64,000 bases of DNA from Toxonevra muliebris (GCA_963691655.1 OY829329.1:60091408-60155407), one strand, 5' to 3'; numbered from the stretch's first letter, positions 24,210 through 38,238 are shown. Numbers and translations: made by a program. Notes: a model not told the origin generated them from the letters alone.

Positions 24210-25995
24210 TACTTGAAAAAACTCAAGTATAAGTACTTTTCAAAGTATCAGTACTTATTATCTCAATTACTTTCAAGTATTTGAGAAGATCTTTTCAGCT
24301 TTTATGCAACAGAGCTTAGAAGCTAATCGAAAAAAATTAAACTAATACAATTCTAAAATCTTTTTACAATGATTTCTAACTAAAAATAAATAAACTTTTA
24401 ATATTAACTTAAAAAGATTTTTCTCTTTTTTTTTCGTAATATTATTATACATTGCGTACAGGACTTTCAATGGTAAACATTTTTGCTACTTTAAAATTAG
24501 AGCAAAATATTTAGCATGAGAATTATACTCTTTCGCTCTTCCGCTCATTTTCTCCTATTAAATTTTCTGTGCCATTCCTTTATACTCAATGCACTTATGC
24601 AATGGTTAGGTAAAAGTATGAAGGTGTGTTCTGTAGAGCTAGCTCATGAAAATCAACAATCATTTCCACTACTAATAACACGCATCAAATTATAATTTTC
24701 AACATCCTAACACGTAGTTTCTATTAAAAGAGATAATCCTTGAACAACGTTGAAAGCATACGCCATTATGGCGTAACATTTTGATGTCTTTCGGTCTGAA
24801 TGTTTGGATGTCTGTCGAATCTGTGGATTTGTTGGGTTGCTTGGGTTTACTGTGTCTGTTTTTGTGTCTGTTGGTTGGTTGGCTGAGAATTTTCAGTTAT
24901 GTAGTACCTGAGTGTATACTAAAAGGTATTCACACAAATACGCTCAAATTATATACTTACATACATTAGATTCTCACATTAAGACTTAGTGTTAAAATCC
25001 CATTTATTGCGCGTACAATAGTTACAACAACAACAACAACAACAAGTACAATAATAACAATATCCTACCATAACATTTTATTCCTTTTCCACTCTGAGCT
25101 TACCGAGCTCTTTACTCTTCTTCCTCTTCTTCTTGCTCTTTAACATTATATTTCTATGTCTATGCTTCTCATCTCTCTTTGTTGTCTGCATTCTCAATGT
25201 TAAAATCAACATCAGAGTTGCTTAAGCCATATACTGTTACTTCTTGTTCTTTACTCACTAATGCTACTTCTGTTGTTGTTGTTGTTTTTTAGTTTATGCG
25301 TCGCGCTGCACGGCATAGAAATTATATGCTTAGTGAAATAGTAGCAGTAGCAGGATTTGTTGAGAAAAGGCATACAACCGTGAAATAGCATTAATAGAAA
25401 AAAAATTTAATTACATTCAAACACACACACGTACACGCATATGCACACACACGTACATACAATTACTTTTTTTGAAATAATAAAATTTTGTTATATTTTA
25501 AATTAATATGCAAAAATGAAACCTCCTCAGCTTGGCTTATATTCGACGTAATGTAAGCATACAGTTGACAAATATTTATTTAGAATTTTATACTCAATAT
25601 AAATTTACGCAAATTTATGCGTAGTTTTTCTCGTATCCAAAATGGCGGGTATTTTTGTCGAAAATGACGTGCTTTTGTTTCTAAAATGGCGTGTTTCGCA
25701 TCATTTATAAAATGTCGCACGTAGTTTATACAACATAAACAAATTATGTGATACAATTTGCTTTTAATTTTCTATATACATAAATATATAAATAATAATA
25801 TGTAATCACAATAAGTTTTGCTTGAATTTCACGTGCTGTTGCCATAAACTTTCAAAATAATTTTAAATTAACAATAAATTTTGGTAAATTTACGCCAAGA
25901 GCTATAAAGAGAGCCAGAGAAAGTGTGGGAAATGTGTGGTAGTTGTGTGCTGAATTGGCGTTTGTAAAATAGTAGTTTTGTTATTTTATACTTAC

Positions 25996-26139
25996 AGTAA
26001 TTTTCAGTCGTGCTATTGGTGGTGATTCTAATGTTTCCAATATCGCTGTAGCGCTATTGTAATTACCAACTAGCAGACAATATTGCGCTACACCGCTCCA
26101 TAATTCAACGGTTCTACTGCGATCACGTATGCCAATACA
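25996..26139 (-). CDS. RASGEF1: RASGEF1-like gene, exon G (catalytic core)
   Basis: 144 nt, 48 codons, phase 0 at both ends, acceptor TTAATTTACAG and donor GTAAGT. It encodes VELWSGVAQYCLLVGNYNSA, then TAILETLESPPIARLKIT. This is the hallmark CDC25 stretch (A..C...NFNS.MAI..GL...P..RLKKTW in the family). The Gly at the usual 'SGL' position has become Thr-Leu (ILETLES), a small departure from the consensus. The tryptophan that completes RLK.TW is the first codon of exon H, which confirms the junction. Confidence 0.97.
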
Positions 26140-26282
26140 CTGTAAATTAAAGTTGAGTAAGGAAATATAAATTTCTGAGTTTAAAAAATTTTATTGTTTT
26201 TCAAATAATATTTCAGTTAATTGGTTATAAGATGATTTTTGATTTTGATGATTGATAAAATGATTTTATATATAAATATATA

Positions 26283-28388
26283 TACTAGCTGACCCGGCAC
26301 ACGTTAGGAAAATTGAAGTTGATTTGAATGAAGAAGAATGAAGTTTCTTGGTGTTCAAAATTGAGCATTTGTAATGATAATTCAAGCTTAAAGGGCGTAC
26401 ATTGAATTTGGTAAAAATTCTAGATTTAAAAATGAGGCATCAAAATTGGCATTTTTAAAAGTATTTAATTTCCAGAAGAATATCAAAGACCATTCTACAA
26501 GTTATACCTAATCCCAAAAACTATTTAAAAATATGGACCCATTTGCTATTTATTACAAAAATAGAATTTATTATAGAATTTGTTACAGCGCTACCTATCG
26601 GATTTGGACAAAGCCAGGCAGGTTCTTGAGATATTTCATAAGTTAGTAGAAATAATAGTAAAAACAGAAATGGGCAAAAGTAATAGAAAATAGTAATGAA
26701 AAAAACAGTTAGTAAGTAGTAGAAAATAGCAGTAGAGATAGTAGTGGAAAACGTAGTAGTAAAAGGAAAATAGTATTACAATTTGTTGTTAAGAAGTGTT
26801 CAAAATAGCAGTAAAAAAGCAACAGAGAAAATAGTAGAAAAATTGTAAAACATAGTAGTAAAAAATAGTAAAAAGGAGTGGGAAATAGTAGTAAAAATAA
26901 TAGTAAAAAATTGTAGTTGAAAAAACAGGATTTTGACATAGCTAAGCAGGTTCTTGAGATATTTCATAAATTAGTAGAAATAATAGTAAAAAAAATAATA
27001 ATAAAAAATAGAAGTAGAAAAAACAGTGAAAAAGTAGTAGAAAATATCAATAAATTGTAGAAAAATGTTTACTACAGTAGAAGTGGTAAAAAGTATAAGT
27101 AGATAGAGTAGTAAAAAAGTATATATAATTATAGTAGTAGAAAATAGGAGTAGAGCATGGTGCAACACCCACTAATCGAACAAACTGAGAGAATTTTTTA
27201 AATCTGGTATTGACAAATAATACTTCCATACTTAGATATCCCGTAATGAAAATTCAGGGTATATGGAATGTCACATCCCCTTTGTTAACCCATCCATATT
27301 TTTGTTGTAGCATTAGGACTAATTTTACTATGGTTCAGTTGAATTAAAGAAACAATATTTCAAGACGCTCCATATTCATATCAAAGATCATTCTTGAAAT
27401 TCTTTCAAAATTTTAACCAATTTCATATTTACTATAAATATAGAATTTGTTACAGTGCCACCTATCGGATTTTAAGATAGCTAGGCAGAGTTTTAAGATA
27501 TTTCATGAAGTAGTAGAAATAATAGTAGAGATTGGAATGGAAAAATTAATAGAAAATAGCAGCAAAAAAGTAGAAGAACATAGTAGTGGAAAAGGTAGTA
27601 GGAAAAAGAATAGAAAATAGTATTAAAAATTGTTGTAAAGAAGTAGTAAAAAGGTAGCAGAAAAAGTAGTAGAAAAATAGTTTAACATAGTAGTACAAAA
27701 ATAGTAAAATAATAGTTAGTAGAAATAATAGTAAAAAATAGTAGTAGAAAAAACTGTAAAAAAGTAGTAAAAATAATAGATAGTAGTAGTAAAAAATAAG
27801 ACAAAATGTATTAAAATTGTAGCAGAAAAAAATTATTAAAATAGTAGTAGAAAATATTGGTTGAAAAAGTAGTAGAAAATAAGAAAAAATTGCAGAAAAA
27901 AGAAGTTTAAAAGTAGTAGAAAATAGTAGTAGAAATAGTAGTGGATTTAGTAGTAGAAGTAGTAGTAGAAAATAAAAGTGAAGCATGGTGCCACACTCAC
28001 TAATCCAACAAACTGAAAGAATTTAAATTTTAGTACCGTACCATAAATGCCTCCTAAGATATCTCATAATGGGAATTCAGGTTATATGAAAGGTGCCACA
28101 CTCCCTTTGTCAATTCCACCCATATTTTTGTTGTAGCATGGCATTGTGAATTCTCATTATTGTACCAAATTTCTGTACTGTGCTATAAATGGTTCTTGAG
28201 ATATACCCAAAAAACAATTAAGATTGTATGGGCGATGCCACGCCCACTTCCTAAAAACCATTATGAATAGCTATGTTTCATCCTCCCACGCAAGAAAATA
28301 TATTCTGAAAATCTGACTTCAATCGGCCAAGTCGTTCAGAAGTTACACGCTTACATACACATAAAACTCTACGATTTTATATATAAAG
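26283..28388. mobile_element. Unclassified insect repeat with internal duplication and TAG-rich blocks
   Basis: Starts CTAGCTGACCCGGCACACGT, a sequence I know as the start of a common insect interspersed repeat of uncertain class, and ends ATACACATAAAACTCTACG. Both sides carry GATTTTATATATAAA (about 26270-26284 and 28374-28388), possibly a target duplication. Inside, two segments recur about 830-860 bp apart: TTGTTACAG.GC.ACCTATCG at 26581 and 27440, and the ATATTTTTGTTGTAGCAT block at 27296 and 28120. The stretches between (26640-26930 and 27510-27980) are degenerate AATAGTAGTAAAAA arrays. Confidence 0.65.
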
Positions 28389-30399
28389 ATTGTAACGGAT
28401 AACGTTGTTCCAATTATAAATATTCACCTTTAGTCTTATATTTAATTAAGTTTTAGTATTTTCGTAAAATTGTTTTCAAGAACCAAGATTTAGAGTTTTC
28501 TCAAATAAAATTTGTTAGAAAATATTTAATATTATGATCTTAATTACCCTGAAGTCATGACTAGTTTGTAGTGGAAAGTGGGAGAAAGAGTTGATAATAG
28601 AGAAGAAATGGTGGAGAAAGAGGAAGAAAGGGGGTGAAAAGGCGATATAAAATCGATAAAAGTACACGCTGGTTATTTCGTTTTTATGAAGTAGAATAAA
28701 ATACTCGCTATAGAAGATAAAGAGGGTTTAAGTAAGTGCCCTGTAAAAATACAGTGGTCACATGCTGAAACTCAGTTAAAGCGGTAAAATTGGATCCCCT
28801 TCTTCATCATCTTCAACGTGAAGGGTTCAGAAGTGAAGGGTTTATCTATTATCTGTTAGTAAAAAAGACCCACAAAGAGGAGGGGAGATTTAGGGTTTCC
28901 AATAGGGACCGAAAGTTCATTTTTTTATATAACCACTGCAAAAGGAAAATCCAGCAGTCAGGCTTGGCCTGTACATAAGCCCAATATATCACAACTCATA
29001 AACCAGGAAATACTAAAAAACTTTTAAAACTCCCTTACTTAAATCTCTTACTCAACTCAATAATATTAAAATATGAAACTTTTTGCTTAGTTTGAAAATG
29101 TGATATCAAACGGTGCATTATACCAACTCATAGAAAGCGGAGGCTATAATTTCTGCTCTTTTGATTTTATAGTATCTGCTGCACAATTAGAAGTTTAAAG
29201 CAAAATCGAGGATGCATATGGTGCACTTAATCAATTGAAAGCATTTAACTAGTAACAACTAAGTAAAAGCAAAAATATTAGAGCAATTTTGCGGATTACT
29301 GAGAAATAAATTGGAACTCAACTGCAACGATTGAGAGTTGGTTAAGTAGATAGGTACTTATAATTTGATATGATATGCTGACAATCACACAATTGCATAC
29401 CCATACAAACATACAAATATTGGGATGGAAAATGTGTTTGCAATTGTGGCATATACATCCCCCTAAGGAAAGTCAAGTAATCAACCTTAAAACTTAAAAT
29501 CGAAAGCAAAAAGAAATACCTTCATTCAACAAAAGCTAGTGCATACATATTTACAAACAATGGCAGCAGCATAGCATAAATTAGAGCAATAGCAAAGCAA
29601 CAGCAACAAAATCTAAACTTCAACAACGATTACATTTTAGCGTCGTTGCTGTTGTTGTTGTTGCTGCTGTTGTTTCTGTTATAGTTGATTTATCGATTAT
29701 TCATGTTGCTGAACTATGGCTTAATTTAGTCGTTGTTGTTTAGTTGCTGTTGTTGTATAGCTTTTGAAATACTCGTTATACAACCACACACACATACACA
29801 CACTACTGTGTACATATTTACATATTACAATGTATTGGTGTTTGCATGCTCTGGTTTTTACACCCTACACAATTGTGAAACTGTTTATTCAATTGACATG
29901 TTCGATTTAGCGATTTTTTTTTTTTTTTTGTTTAAAGTTGCTTATTCGATTTTTATGTTACGGCAAAACCAAATTAGATCACAAGTCCACAAAACATAGT
30001 TGGTATTACTACTATATCAATTTAAGAATAAACAACTTAAAGTGTGATTAAACGAATGCCCTTATAATGTGTGGCAGTATAAGAGGATCTCGACTGAGAA
30101 AGAGGGAAGAAATATGTAAGAAAGGGAAAAAGAAAAAGAGAGTAAAAAGGAGAGCAAGAGGGGAGGAACGGGGAGAAGCTGAAAATTTCTTAACTGTCTT
30201 GAACCATAATTCTACAGTTGAACCTACTCGCAATAAAGAAAAGTCTTTCGATGTTGACTTTTTTTCAGTTTTGTTCAATTGTTTAATAATTTTTGCTAAA
30301 GTGGAAAAAGGAGGTTGCTGTGCTCCAGTGTAACATGTAGGAATAAAGATGTTGATGATGGGTCATTGAATCTCCGAAATGCAGTCTTATATCAATAAA

Positions 30400-31210
30400 A
30401 TTAAATTTAACTGATTAAAACTGAATAAGATTGTTCGAAAATAAGTAAAAACTGATTAATTTTGGCAATGATTTAATAGATTAAGGTCACCCGCAAGGGA
30501 GTGATTTTAGCTGTTAACCCTTCCAGCGTCTTTGTAACAACAGAAAAATATCAAGAAAAGAAAAAATATTTATTCACAACCCCCCTTCCTCTTCCCCCCC
30601 ATGGGAAAACTTTGCTGACGGGCTTCATCAAAAATGAGTTGCAATTGACTAAAATTGATTTAAAATTGACTAAGCTTAATCGAAAATTCATAAAAGTTTA
30701 TTTAAATAGATAGAGATGGATTTAAAGTTGATGCAAAATGATTCAAATAGATTAAAAATTATTGTAATTATTAAAACTGATTTTATTGAAATTGATTTAA
30801 AATTTATTAGAATTGACCCCAAATGATTTAAGGTTGGTAAAGCTTGATAAAATGTTGGTAAAATTGTTAAGACTATTCAAATTGGCTTATAATTATTCAA
30901 AATCTTATGAAATCGACTTATGCTTGGTTTTCACTATGTAACATTTGCCGTCAAAGAGGGCAAAAGAGAGAATTTCCCATATGAAATTTGCCAATATGCT
31001 GTCAAATTTGATTGAATTAAAATTATCTTACAAATGATCAAAAGTTAATAAAGTTGATGAAAATTGAATAAAATTGATCGGAATTGATTAAAATGATTTC
31101 AAAATGATTAAACTTGATTTCATATTAACCGAAATTGAGTAGAACTGATCAAAATGATTTAAATGACTTGGGGCTTAAAATAGACTTAAATTGATAAAAA
31201 TTTAATAAAT
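30400..31210 (+). repeat. Degenerate AAATTGATT-type repeat
   Basis: About 800 bp in which variants of AAATTGATTTAAAATTGA recur dozens of times at roughly 10-20 nt spacing. No precise unit can be drawn. Confidence 0.6.
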
Positions 31211-32039
31211 CATACAAACATTTTTATACATATTGTGCTCAGACTGTCCCTTTTCGATTTTAATTTGACGCCTTTTGAATTCAATTTGTTACTTAATGAG
31301 TTAATTTTTATTATTTATTCATTCCTGCTTTTAAACTTTTTTTAGTTTGTAGCAGGGTTTGCTAAACTTATCATAGTTATTTACATCTAGTAATTACAAT
31401 TCAATAAGTTAATCATTAAACATATTGGCTCTCAACCTTAAACAGTTAACAACATAAAAATATAACTTCTTGACAACATATTGATCGTTGACACAATGAA
31501 AAATTAACTCCTAGTTTATTAAAATTATTTGGTTAGTGAAAGTGCTGTAAGTATACCACTAAATGTAGGGGATATAAAAGTCATCTAAGATCGTCAGCCA
31601 AGATTTCTTACTTGTGGTATCTTCTCTATGTAAAACATCTACAAATATAAACATGAAAGTATCTACTTGCATGCATTTAGCAATTTACATCAACACTCAT
31701 CTCGTAAACTCAAACTAAAGCTCTCAAAATTCAATCTTTCCATCTTCGTGGTTTTTTGCAGCACTTAGTTAGTTACACTTGCAATCAGAAAGTCAGCAAG
31801 TGAGTAACAGAACAAGTAACCAAAGCCAACTCCAATTAAATTTAATTCAATTTATTATATTCTTCTTCATCTTTGATATAAACTTAAATTTTCTATTTAA
31901 AGCTAAAATTAGAGTATGCAAAAAATATTTAGGTAATTCTATCAATTAAATTAGTTTATTTTTGGAAAGCTTTGGTTTTTTCCTAAAATTTTCTTTCAAC
32001 CACATTTTAATTATAATTTTGATGATGCTGACAAAAACC

Positions 32040-32071
32040 AAAAAAAAAAATTAAAAAAAAAAAAAAAAAAA
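32040..32071 (+). repeat. Poly(A) run
   Basis: About 30 nt of A with two T interruptions. No element boundary is visible next to it. Confidence 0.7.
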
Positions 32072-32679
32072 ATAGTATGAAAATAAAATAAATATTTGAA
32101 GATAGAAAAAATAACAAATAATAAAAAAATATATAAAAACAATTAAAACCAGATTAAATTCTGCTGAGGCGTAAATATGTGTATATTTCTGTGTCAACCA
32201 CAAATGTTTAATCAACTGTTTTTCTCTCTGTGTACATGTTTATATTTTATGCTTTTGTCATATATTTCATTAAAATATCGTTTAGTTTCTGTTTCTGTTT
32301 ATGCTTTTGTTATTTTAGTTTTAATTTGGATGGAAATTTTATGTGCACTACACACAAATTATGGAATTGGAGTTATAAATTTCGTAGAAGATTTTTCAAT
32401 ATTTATGGTAAATAAATGTGGCATTAAGTATAAGCATTTCATAAGTTTAGTAAGTATTTATGATGTTCTTGTAGATAAATTAAAATATATGAGCAATTAG
32501 AAGTTGTATTATTAAGCTTTTCAAAGAATTTTCTTGTTAGATAGAAGAGACATTTTTAGATTTTCTCATAATCTAAAAGAAGTTGAATGTAGATTTGTAC
32601 AGAAAGAGAAATGTGTAAAGTATATTTTTAGAATCTATAAGTGTTGAATACTGGCAGATCTTAGAAGACGGCATTGGGT

Positions 32680-33150
32680 AAAATCCTTCCTATGTACATA
32701 TTTAGTGACAGTCAGGCTGCGCTTAAATCCTTGCTCAATCCCCTAACCACATCTAAACTGGTTATGCAATGTAAATCCAGGCTTGATTGAGTTGGAAAAC
32801 ACAAAAGCCTGCTGTTGATATGGGTTTCTGAACACTCAGAAATTTCAATAAATCTGCTGACTTTCTGGCCGAAATAGGTTCGGAAACTGGTTTCCTGGGC
32901 CCAGTACCTGTACTCTCTGTGTCGTCTACAGCCATCATTTGTGAGTGGGTCGATTCGACCCACAATCGGAAATGGGAAGAGCTGAGGGGCTTTAGACAGG
33001 CTTTCTGTTGTCACTAAACCGGAAGAGCTGTAGGCAGCTGGTGGGACTAAACATAGATCACTTCTCTTGAGCCAAACATTTCAATATGATTGGCCTGGGA
33101 GGGGAGCTAGTGTCTTCTGTGCTTCCTATGGTTTGGAGGAAGAATGTGAA
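32680..33150 (+). pseudogene. LINE RNase H domain remnant, copy 1
   Basis: The + strand encodes FSDSQAALKSLLNPLTTSKL (DSQAALK is the RNase H core with its catalytic Asp), then LLLIWVSEHSEISINKSADF, a decayed form of LIWVPGH.GI.GNE.AD.LA, and TGFLGPVPVLSVSS. A stop interrupts the frame between the two motifs. It belongs to the same LINE family as 47129-48266. The rest of the element is missing. Confidence 0.8.
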
Positions 33151-34379
33151 TTTTCATAATTTTTCGTAAATCACCAAACTTACGTACCCCCTTTTACCTT
33201 CCTTAATTTCTAGGTTAGCTTATGATTGTAATATTAAGTTTTGTCAAATATTCCGAACTTATTTATTTGCAAGAATGTGCAACATTAAAGAAAAGTGGAA
33301 ATTGACAATAAGGATGGAATGCTCTAGATCCCGATTGAAGCATTAAAGAAGGAATATGGGAGCTCTGTTTGGACTTTACCAACGTTTTTAGATGTGCTAA
33401 AATATTGACATTAACAATACAAAATGAGCATATAAATTCAGGAGGTGAACGTAAAAAGGACATTTTTGGACTTAAATTGATATAGGCTCCGCAAAGGTAT
33501 CATTATAAAAACAAATCGTTGAGTGATATACTATTTTTTAAACTAAACGATAATTTCTCTTTATATAATCCTTATTAATAAAACTGCAAATTATCAAATA
33601 TAAGAAAATGTCAACGAAATGAAAAAATCCAAATTGCAAAGTAACTAAATGTATGGATGTAAATAAGTAAAACTATTATTTGAAAAACCTTGTTTTGCTT
33701 CATTTTTATTTGAACCTGAACCGGAACACACTGTTATTTTTTGCTTGAATCTGAACCTGAACACGAACCCAATTTAACCGGTTCGAAACACTGCTAAAAA
33801 CTAATGGCGCAAAAAAAATGGAGTAAAAGAAAGTGGAGTAAATACTTTCCAAATGCCAAACAAAAACTGAAAGCCAGCTTTTCAGATCTATATAAAATCA
33901 TACATAGTAGTAGAAAATTGGTATGCTGCTACTTTTTATGGAACCGCACATACTAAAAAAGCTATTGAACTTACTATAAAAATAAGCGAGATAGCATGTT
34001 ATGAAAACATACATTTTCAAATTTTAAAAGCCTCATAAAAGCCAACTTGATGAACTGCGATAGCATGAATGCTTGTGTGTATTTTATATAATCCACATTT
34101 AATTTTTTATAAGTACAAATACTAGCTATTGAAAAACAGGGTAATACAAATAAAAATTTTTAAAAGAAAACTATTCTTTCAGTTAAAACAAAAGTAGTAA
34201 TTTTGTAAGTACATATTGTACAAATTTTCAGTTAACAATTCTTAGGCAAGCCCGGCTTTTGGGCTTATATGGACGTACCGCCACTGCTATATATCCTCGT
34301 TCTTGTATAAATATAACTCACACAACATGAATGGATGCCAAAAGCTCGGCCTAGGTCCTCCAGGGGCTGTTGTATTTTA

Positions 34380-35270
34380 TTCTAACCTTCCCATTTCTCT
34401 CCCTCTCTTTATACTTATTATGATCGTCCTCCCTATTTTCTTTTTCTTTTTTCTCCCTTTCTTTCTCTTTTCTCTGCTTTTCTTTTATTATCTCATTTTT
34501 CATATATATACTTACACCATTTCTTTTTTTCCTTTTCTTTCGCGTCTTCTTTTCTTACGAAAATCGCATTTCTAACTTATCTCTTTTTCCCCTAAATACC
34601 CTTCTTTTTCTCCTCTCTGTTTATTTAATTTCTACCACTATTATTGATTTGAAATTTTTCTCTTCTTCTTTCTATATCCTCTTTGTGATATTTCTTAAAT
34701 CCCTGATTTTCCCCTTTCTTTATCCTATTTTTTATTTTTCTTTCTATTCCCTTCCGATCATTTTCTTGTCTCCTTTTTTCTCCCCAACTCTCTTCTCTCA
34801 TTACATGTATATACCATTTTCTTACCAATTTCTTTCCTTCGAAACTCTCTCTACCTCTTTCTATTCTTCTTCTGTTTTTCCTCCCTCTATCTCTATCCGC
34901 CTTGCGATTACTCTCTCTATCCCCCTTTTGATCTTGTTCTTCCTTGTTTTCTCTGCTTTTTCGTTTTCTTCTCTACCTGCTTGTCTTTCTTCTCTCCCTA
35001 TTTTATTCTTATTTCCTTTTATTACCCTTTCTCTCCCACCACTTTCACAGTTATTTCCTCCCTATTTTTCCTTGGGTTCTCTCAATCTTTACTTTCATTC
35101 TTGTTTCTTCCATTTTCATCCTTTCTCTCCCTCTTCCTTACCAATTTCTCAACCACTTCTTTCTTTTAAGCCCCTCCCTAATCAATTCTTAATTATTTTT
35201 CTCCTTTTCTTTCACTCCCTTCAATCTCTCTTCTCCCTTTTTCTTCTCGCTCTCCCTTCTTATTAATTCT
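34380..35270 (+). repeat. Polypyrimidine tract of about 890 bp
   Basis: C/T-rich on the + strand, degenerate (TTTCT and CCTTT types) without a fixed unit. Open frames of Phe, Ser and Leu in it are artefacts. Confidence 0.85.
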
Positions 35271-37022
35271 TCCTACCTCTACAGCTAACAGTTGAGAAAA
35301 GCTGACCTCTCCTGAAAAATTCCTTATATTTTTCTTATTTCGCCTTCCTCCTTTTCTTCTTTGAGTGTATGTCAACAAACATAAACTGGCAACTTTTATT
35401 TGAGTGTAAGCATACAAACTGAAATGCTCAATTTTAATTAAATTTTCCACCTACAACAACAACAAAACCGACAAGGCTCAAACAAAAATTTTCTTAATGC
35501 ATAGGAAAGGCAAACACAACCACCAACAACAACAAGAACAACACACTTAATGAGAAATGTTTGCTTGCGTTTTTTAGAGAGAGGACAACAGTCAGCAGTA
35601 GGCAGCAGCGAGCAGCCAGCAGCAGGAGCCAGTAATAATCTTGTGGCACGACTTGAGTTGTAGTAAAGCAAGCGTAAAAAAAAGAGAGTGAAGCAGAAGA
35701 GTGCTACTAGCGGAAAGAGAAGTTGCACATGAAAAAGGATGGACGGACAGATGAAGAAAGGCTTACCTTGATTTAAATTTCACTTAAAAAGAGCATTACG
35801 CACGTACAGCGCTGATAAAATGTTAAATGTGTGTAATGCGAAACGTAACGAAACGAAATGAAACGAAACTGGGCAGGCAAACAAACGGACAGCAAAGCAG
35901 GCAGTCAGGCTGGCAAGGAATCGTATTTCTGGCATTGCTTCTAGTGAATGATGATGATTTAACACATATACACATACATAAATCAGTGATATGTGTTTGT
36001 ATATGTATGTGATATACATTCATATGTATGCACATATATAATGATGTTGCATGCTGCACTCAATTTGTAAAAGGATTTGCTACAAAATCATTTACGTTTG
36101 TATGTTTGTTTGCAATGTGACGTAATGTAAGCAAAGCGTTGAAAGTTGTTGGTGTTGTATATATTTTCATGTTGTATTGCAAATCAAATGTGATGTAAAT
36201 GTGAGTTCACTGCACACGACAACACTTCATTTTAACATACAAACACAATTCTCTAGGCATATCCATCACAGAAAAGCTAAGTTCCAAGGATCATTCTACT
36301 GTGCTCTTTTGGCAGCGGGTAGCGCTTTACCGACCGGGCTCTATTTCACTTTTTGTTTTAAATTAAATTACACTGGATATTGGTTTGATCTATTCTTTCA
36401 AATGAAAGTGAAGTGCTTCACAAAAAAAAAAAAAAAAACATTCGCAATCGAGTGTTAGACGAAAAGTCTCTGGGTTTTTAGCTCCATATGTTTTAAAGTA
36501 GAAAATTATGGCAAGATTTGAAAGCAGAAGTCGAAGGAGGTCATTCTTCAACTAGATTCGTCAAACCACTAAAGTAAAGACTCATCAAGTTCTTACAAAT
36601 CAGGGGGAAGGGGGATCGTAAGGTATTTTGACTACAATTTCCCTTCATCTTTCCTTCTCTCTTACTGTGTTGTATGCAATCAAGAAAATACTAGTAAATT
36701 ATCAAATGCAAAGCGAAATATCGAATCCCTTGTAGTAAAAAGAAAAAAAAAGGCAATGAAAAAGTGAATTGGCAGATAAGAAAAAATTAATTGCATTCCA
36801 TAAGCTGGTAGAAGAATGCATTAAATCGCATTTTTTCCCACTGGGTATTTCGTGTTCATACATCAATTTGACAGCATAAAGCAGAAGAGCAATTTTTGAT
36901 TTACTGCAGTGCATGCACAATTTCTGCAAATACACACACAAGCACACAAACATTCATATACAACCACATAAATATTCAATGTAGGCAGTTAGTCTTAAAT
37001 TTATACATAGTTGTGAACATAC

Positions 37023-37154
37023 CTGAAGTATTTCATTGCATACAAACAAACGCAAACGTGCCGACCAGTCCAGATACGTTTCCAAATTGCAAGTTTTCTT
37101 TGAATCCTGCGCACCGGGCGGTCCGCCTGATGCTGTCGGTTGGTCCCATTTTTT
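37023..37154 (-). CDS. RASGEF1: RASGEF1-like gene, exon F (catalytic domain)
   Basis: 132 nt, 44 codons, phase 0 at both ends, acceptor GCACGCAG and donor GTATGTTC. After a Gly/Pro-rich loop it encodes KKTCNLETYLDWSARLRLFV, corresponding to KKTRNLEAYVEWFNRLSYLV in RASGEF1 (from memory). It then runs CNEILQ into the next exon. This is the RasGEF helix that precedes the GTPase-contacting region. Confidence 0.94.
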
Positions 37155-38100
37155 CTGCGTGCACCAAAGAGAAAAATAAAACATTTATAAATACTGCATT
37201 TTGTAATTAAAGCTGATATTGATGTATGTGTGTTGCAAGTATTTTAACCTTTTTTGTAAAGTTACTTTACTTTTTGATTACATTTGTAAATATTTCTTAA
37301 TACTATTATATGATACGTTAATAAAAAAAGAAGCGAGCGAGCAAAGTAGCAGCAATTCAGCAGCGCATTCTTTCCTGTTAGCTTAAATATTTTTAAATGC
37401 GATTTCAAAGCGAAATCTTTTGCAAAAAAAAAAAAAACAAAAACTGACAACTTTGTCTGAATCGTTTACATTTCATCATGTCAGTGGAGGAGTTCATAGT
37501 ACGAAAAGTAAGTAAGATTTAATTAAAACTTTTTCATGTCCTTCGCTTCTTTGGGAAACAAGTAAATTTTTGTTCGTGCAATAAGCTTAAAACAAAATTG
37601 ATCCTTTTACCTATATACTTTATACTTTTGCTATGCTCAAATTTATAGAAAATTTATTTTTACTGTTACATTGTTTGCATAAATTGTTGACAAACAAAAC
37701 AAAGTCCAATAAATTGAAGAAACTTTTCACTCACAAAGTAACACTCTAACTTTATTTCAAGAGCTGCTTATGTTCTTTCTATTTTTTTAGTTTGAAATTT
37801 AGCTTTGAATAGAAAGTATAGAAAAATTTGCGAAAACTCTTAATTGGCTGCTTGATAATTAAATAAAAAAATAATATTGTAACGGATAACGTTGGACCAA
37901 ATAAGCTTAATGCATAGCATATACTAAAGCATACTTTTAGGCTTATACAAGTAATCGAAATTAATGTGCATTGTATCGTTGCCAACTGACAGGGTCGCTT
38001 GCTACTGCTGAGTTGAAAATAAATAAAGAGTTGTTCCATAATATTTTAAATTCGATCTTCTTAATTTTTTTTTTTAATTTTGAAAAACTTCACCACTCAC
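37155..38100 (-). other. Intron E-F, 946 bp
   Basis: Short AT-rich intron between exons E and F. The only thing of note is an 18-nt string at 37878-37895 that also occurs at 28390-28407. Confidence 0.85.
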
Positions 38101-38238
38101 CTGTTTGTCTAAAAGGACATTACTGCTGCATTGTAAAAACTCTTCCGGTCCAATATGTTTGGCCAATTTCTTTTCGAGACGGCATAAAATTTGTGCATAT
38201 TGTGATGCAGTCGGGCAGTCTAAATTATTTGATTCAGG
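38101..38238 (-). CDS. RASGEF1: RASGEF1-like gene, exon E (linker and start of catalytic domain)
   Basis: 138 nt, 46 codons, phase 0 at both ends, acceptor TTTTCTAG and donor GTGAGTGG. It contains AQILCRLEKKLAKHIGPEEF, the counterpart of the RASGEF1 segment in which an L..QLT.IE-type helix precedes IGPEEF. This is the first helix of the CDC25-type domain. The exact IGPEEF match is strong support for the RASGEF1 subfamily. Confidence 0.93.

Larger units (their letters stand above)
26140..37022 (-). other. Intron F-G, 10.9 kb
   Basis: Intron of the RASGEF1-like gene. It holds the duplicated repeat (26283-28388), degenerate AT repeats (30400-31210), a LINE RNase H remnant (32680-33150) and a pyrimidine tract (34380-35270). 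Short (CAA)n/(CAG)n runs occur near 29560-29760 and 35450-35640. I see nothing recognisable in 28410-30050, 31220-32670, 33160-34290 and 35750-37010. Confidence 0.8.
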
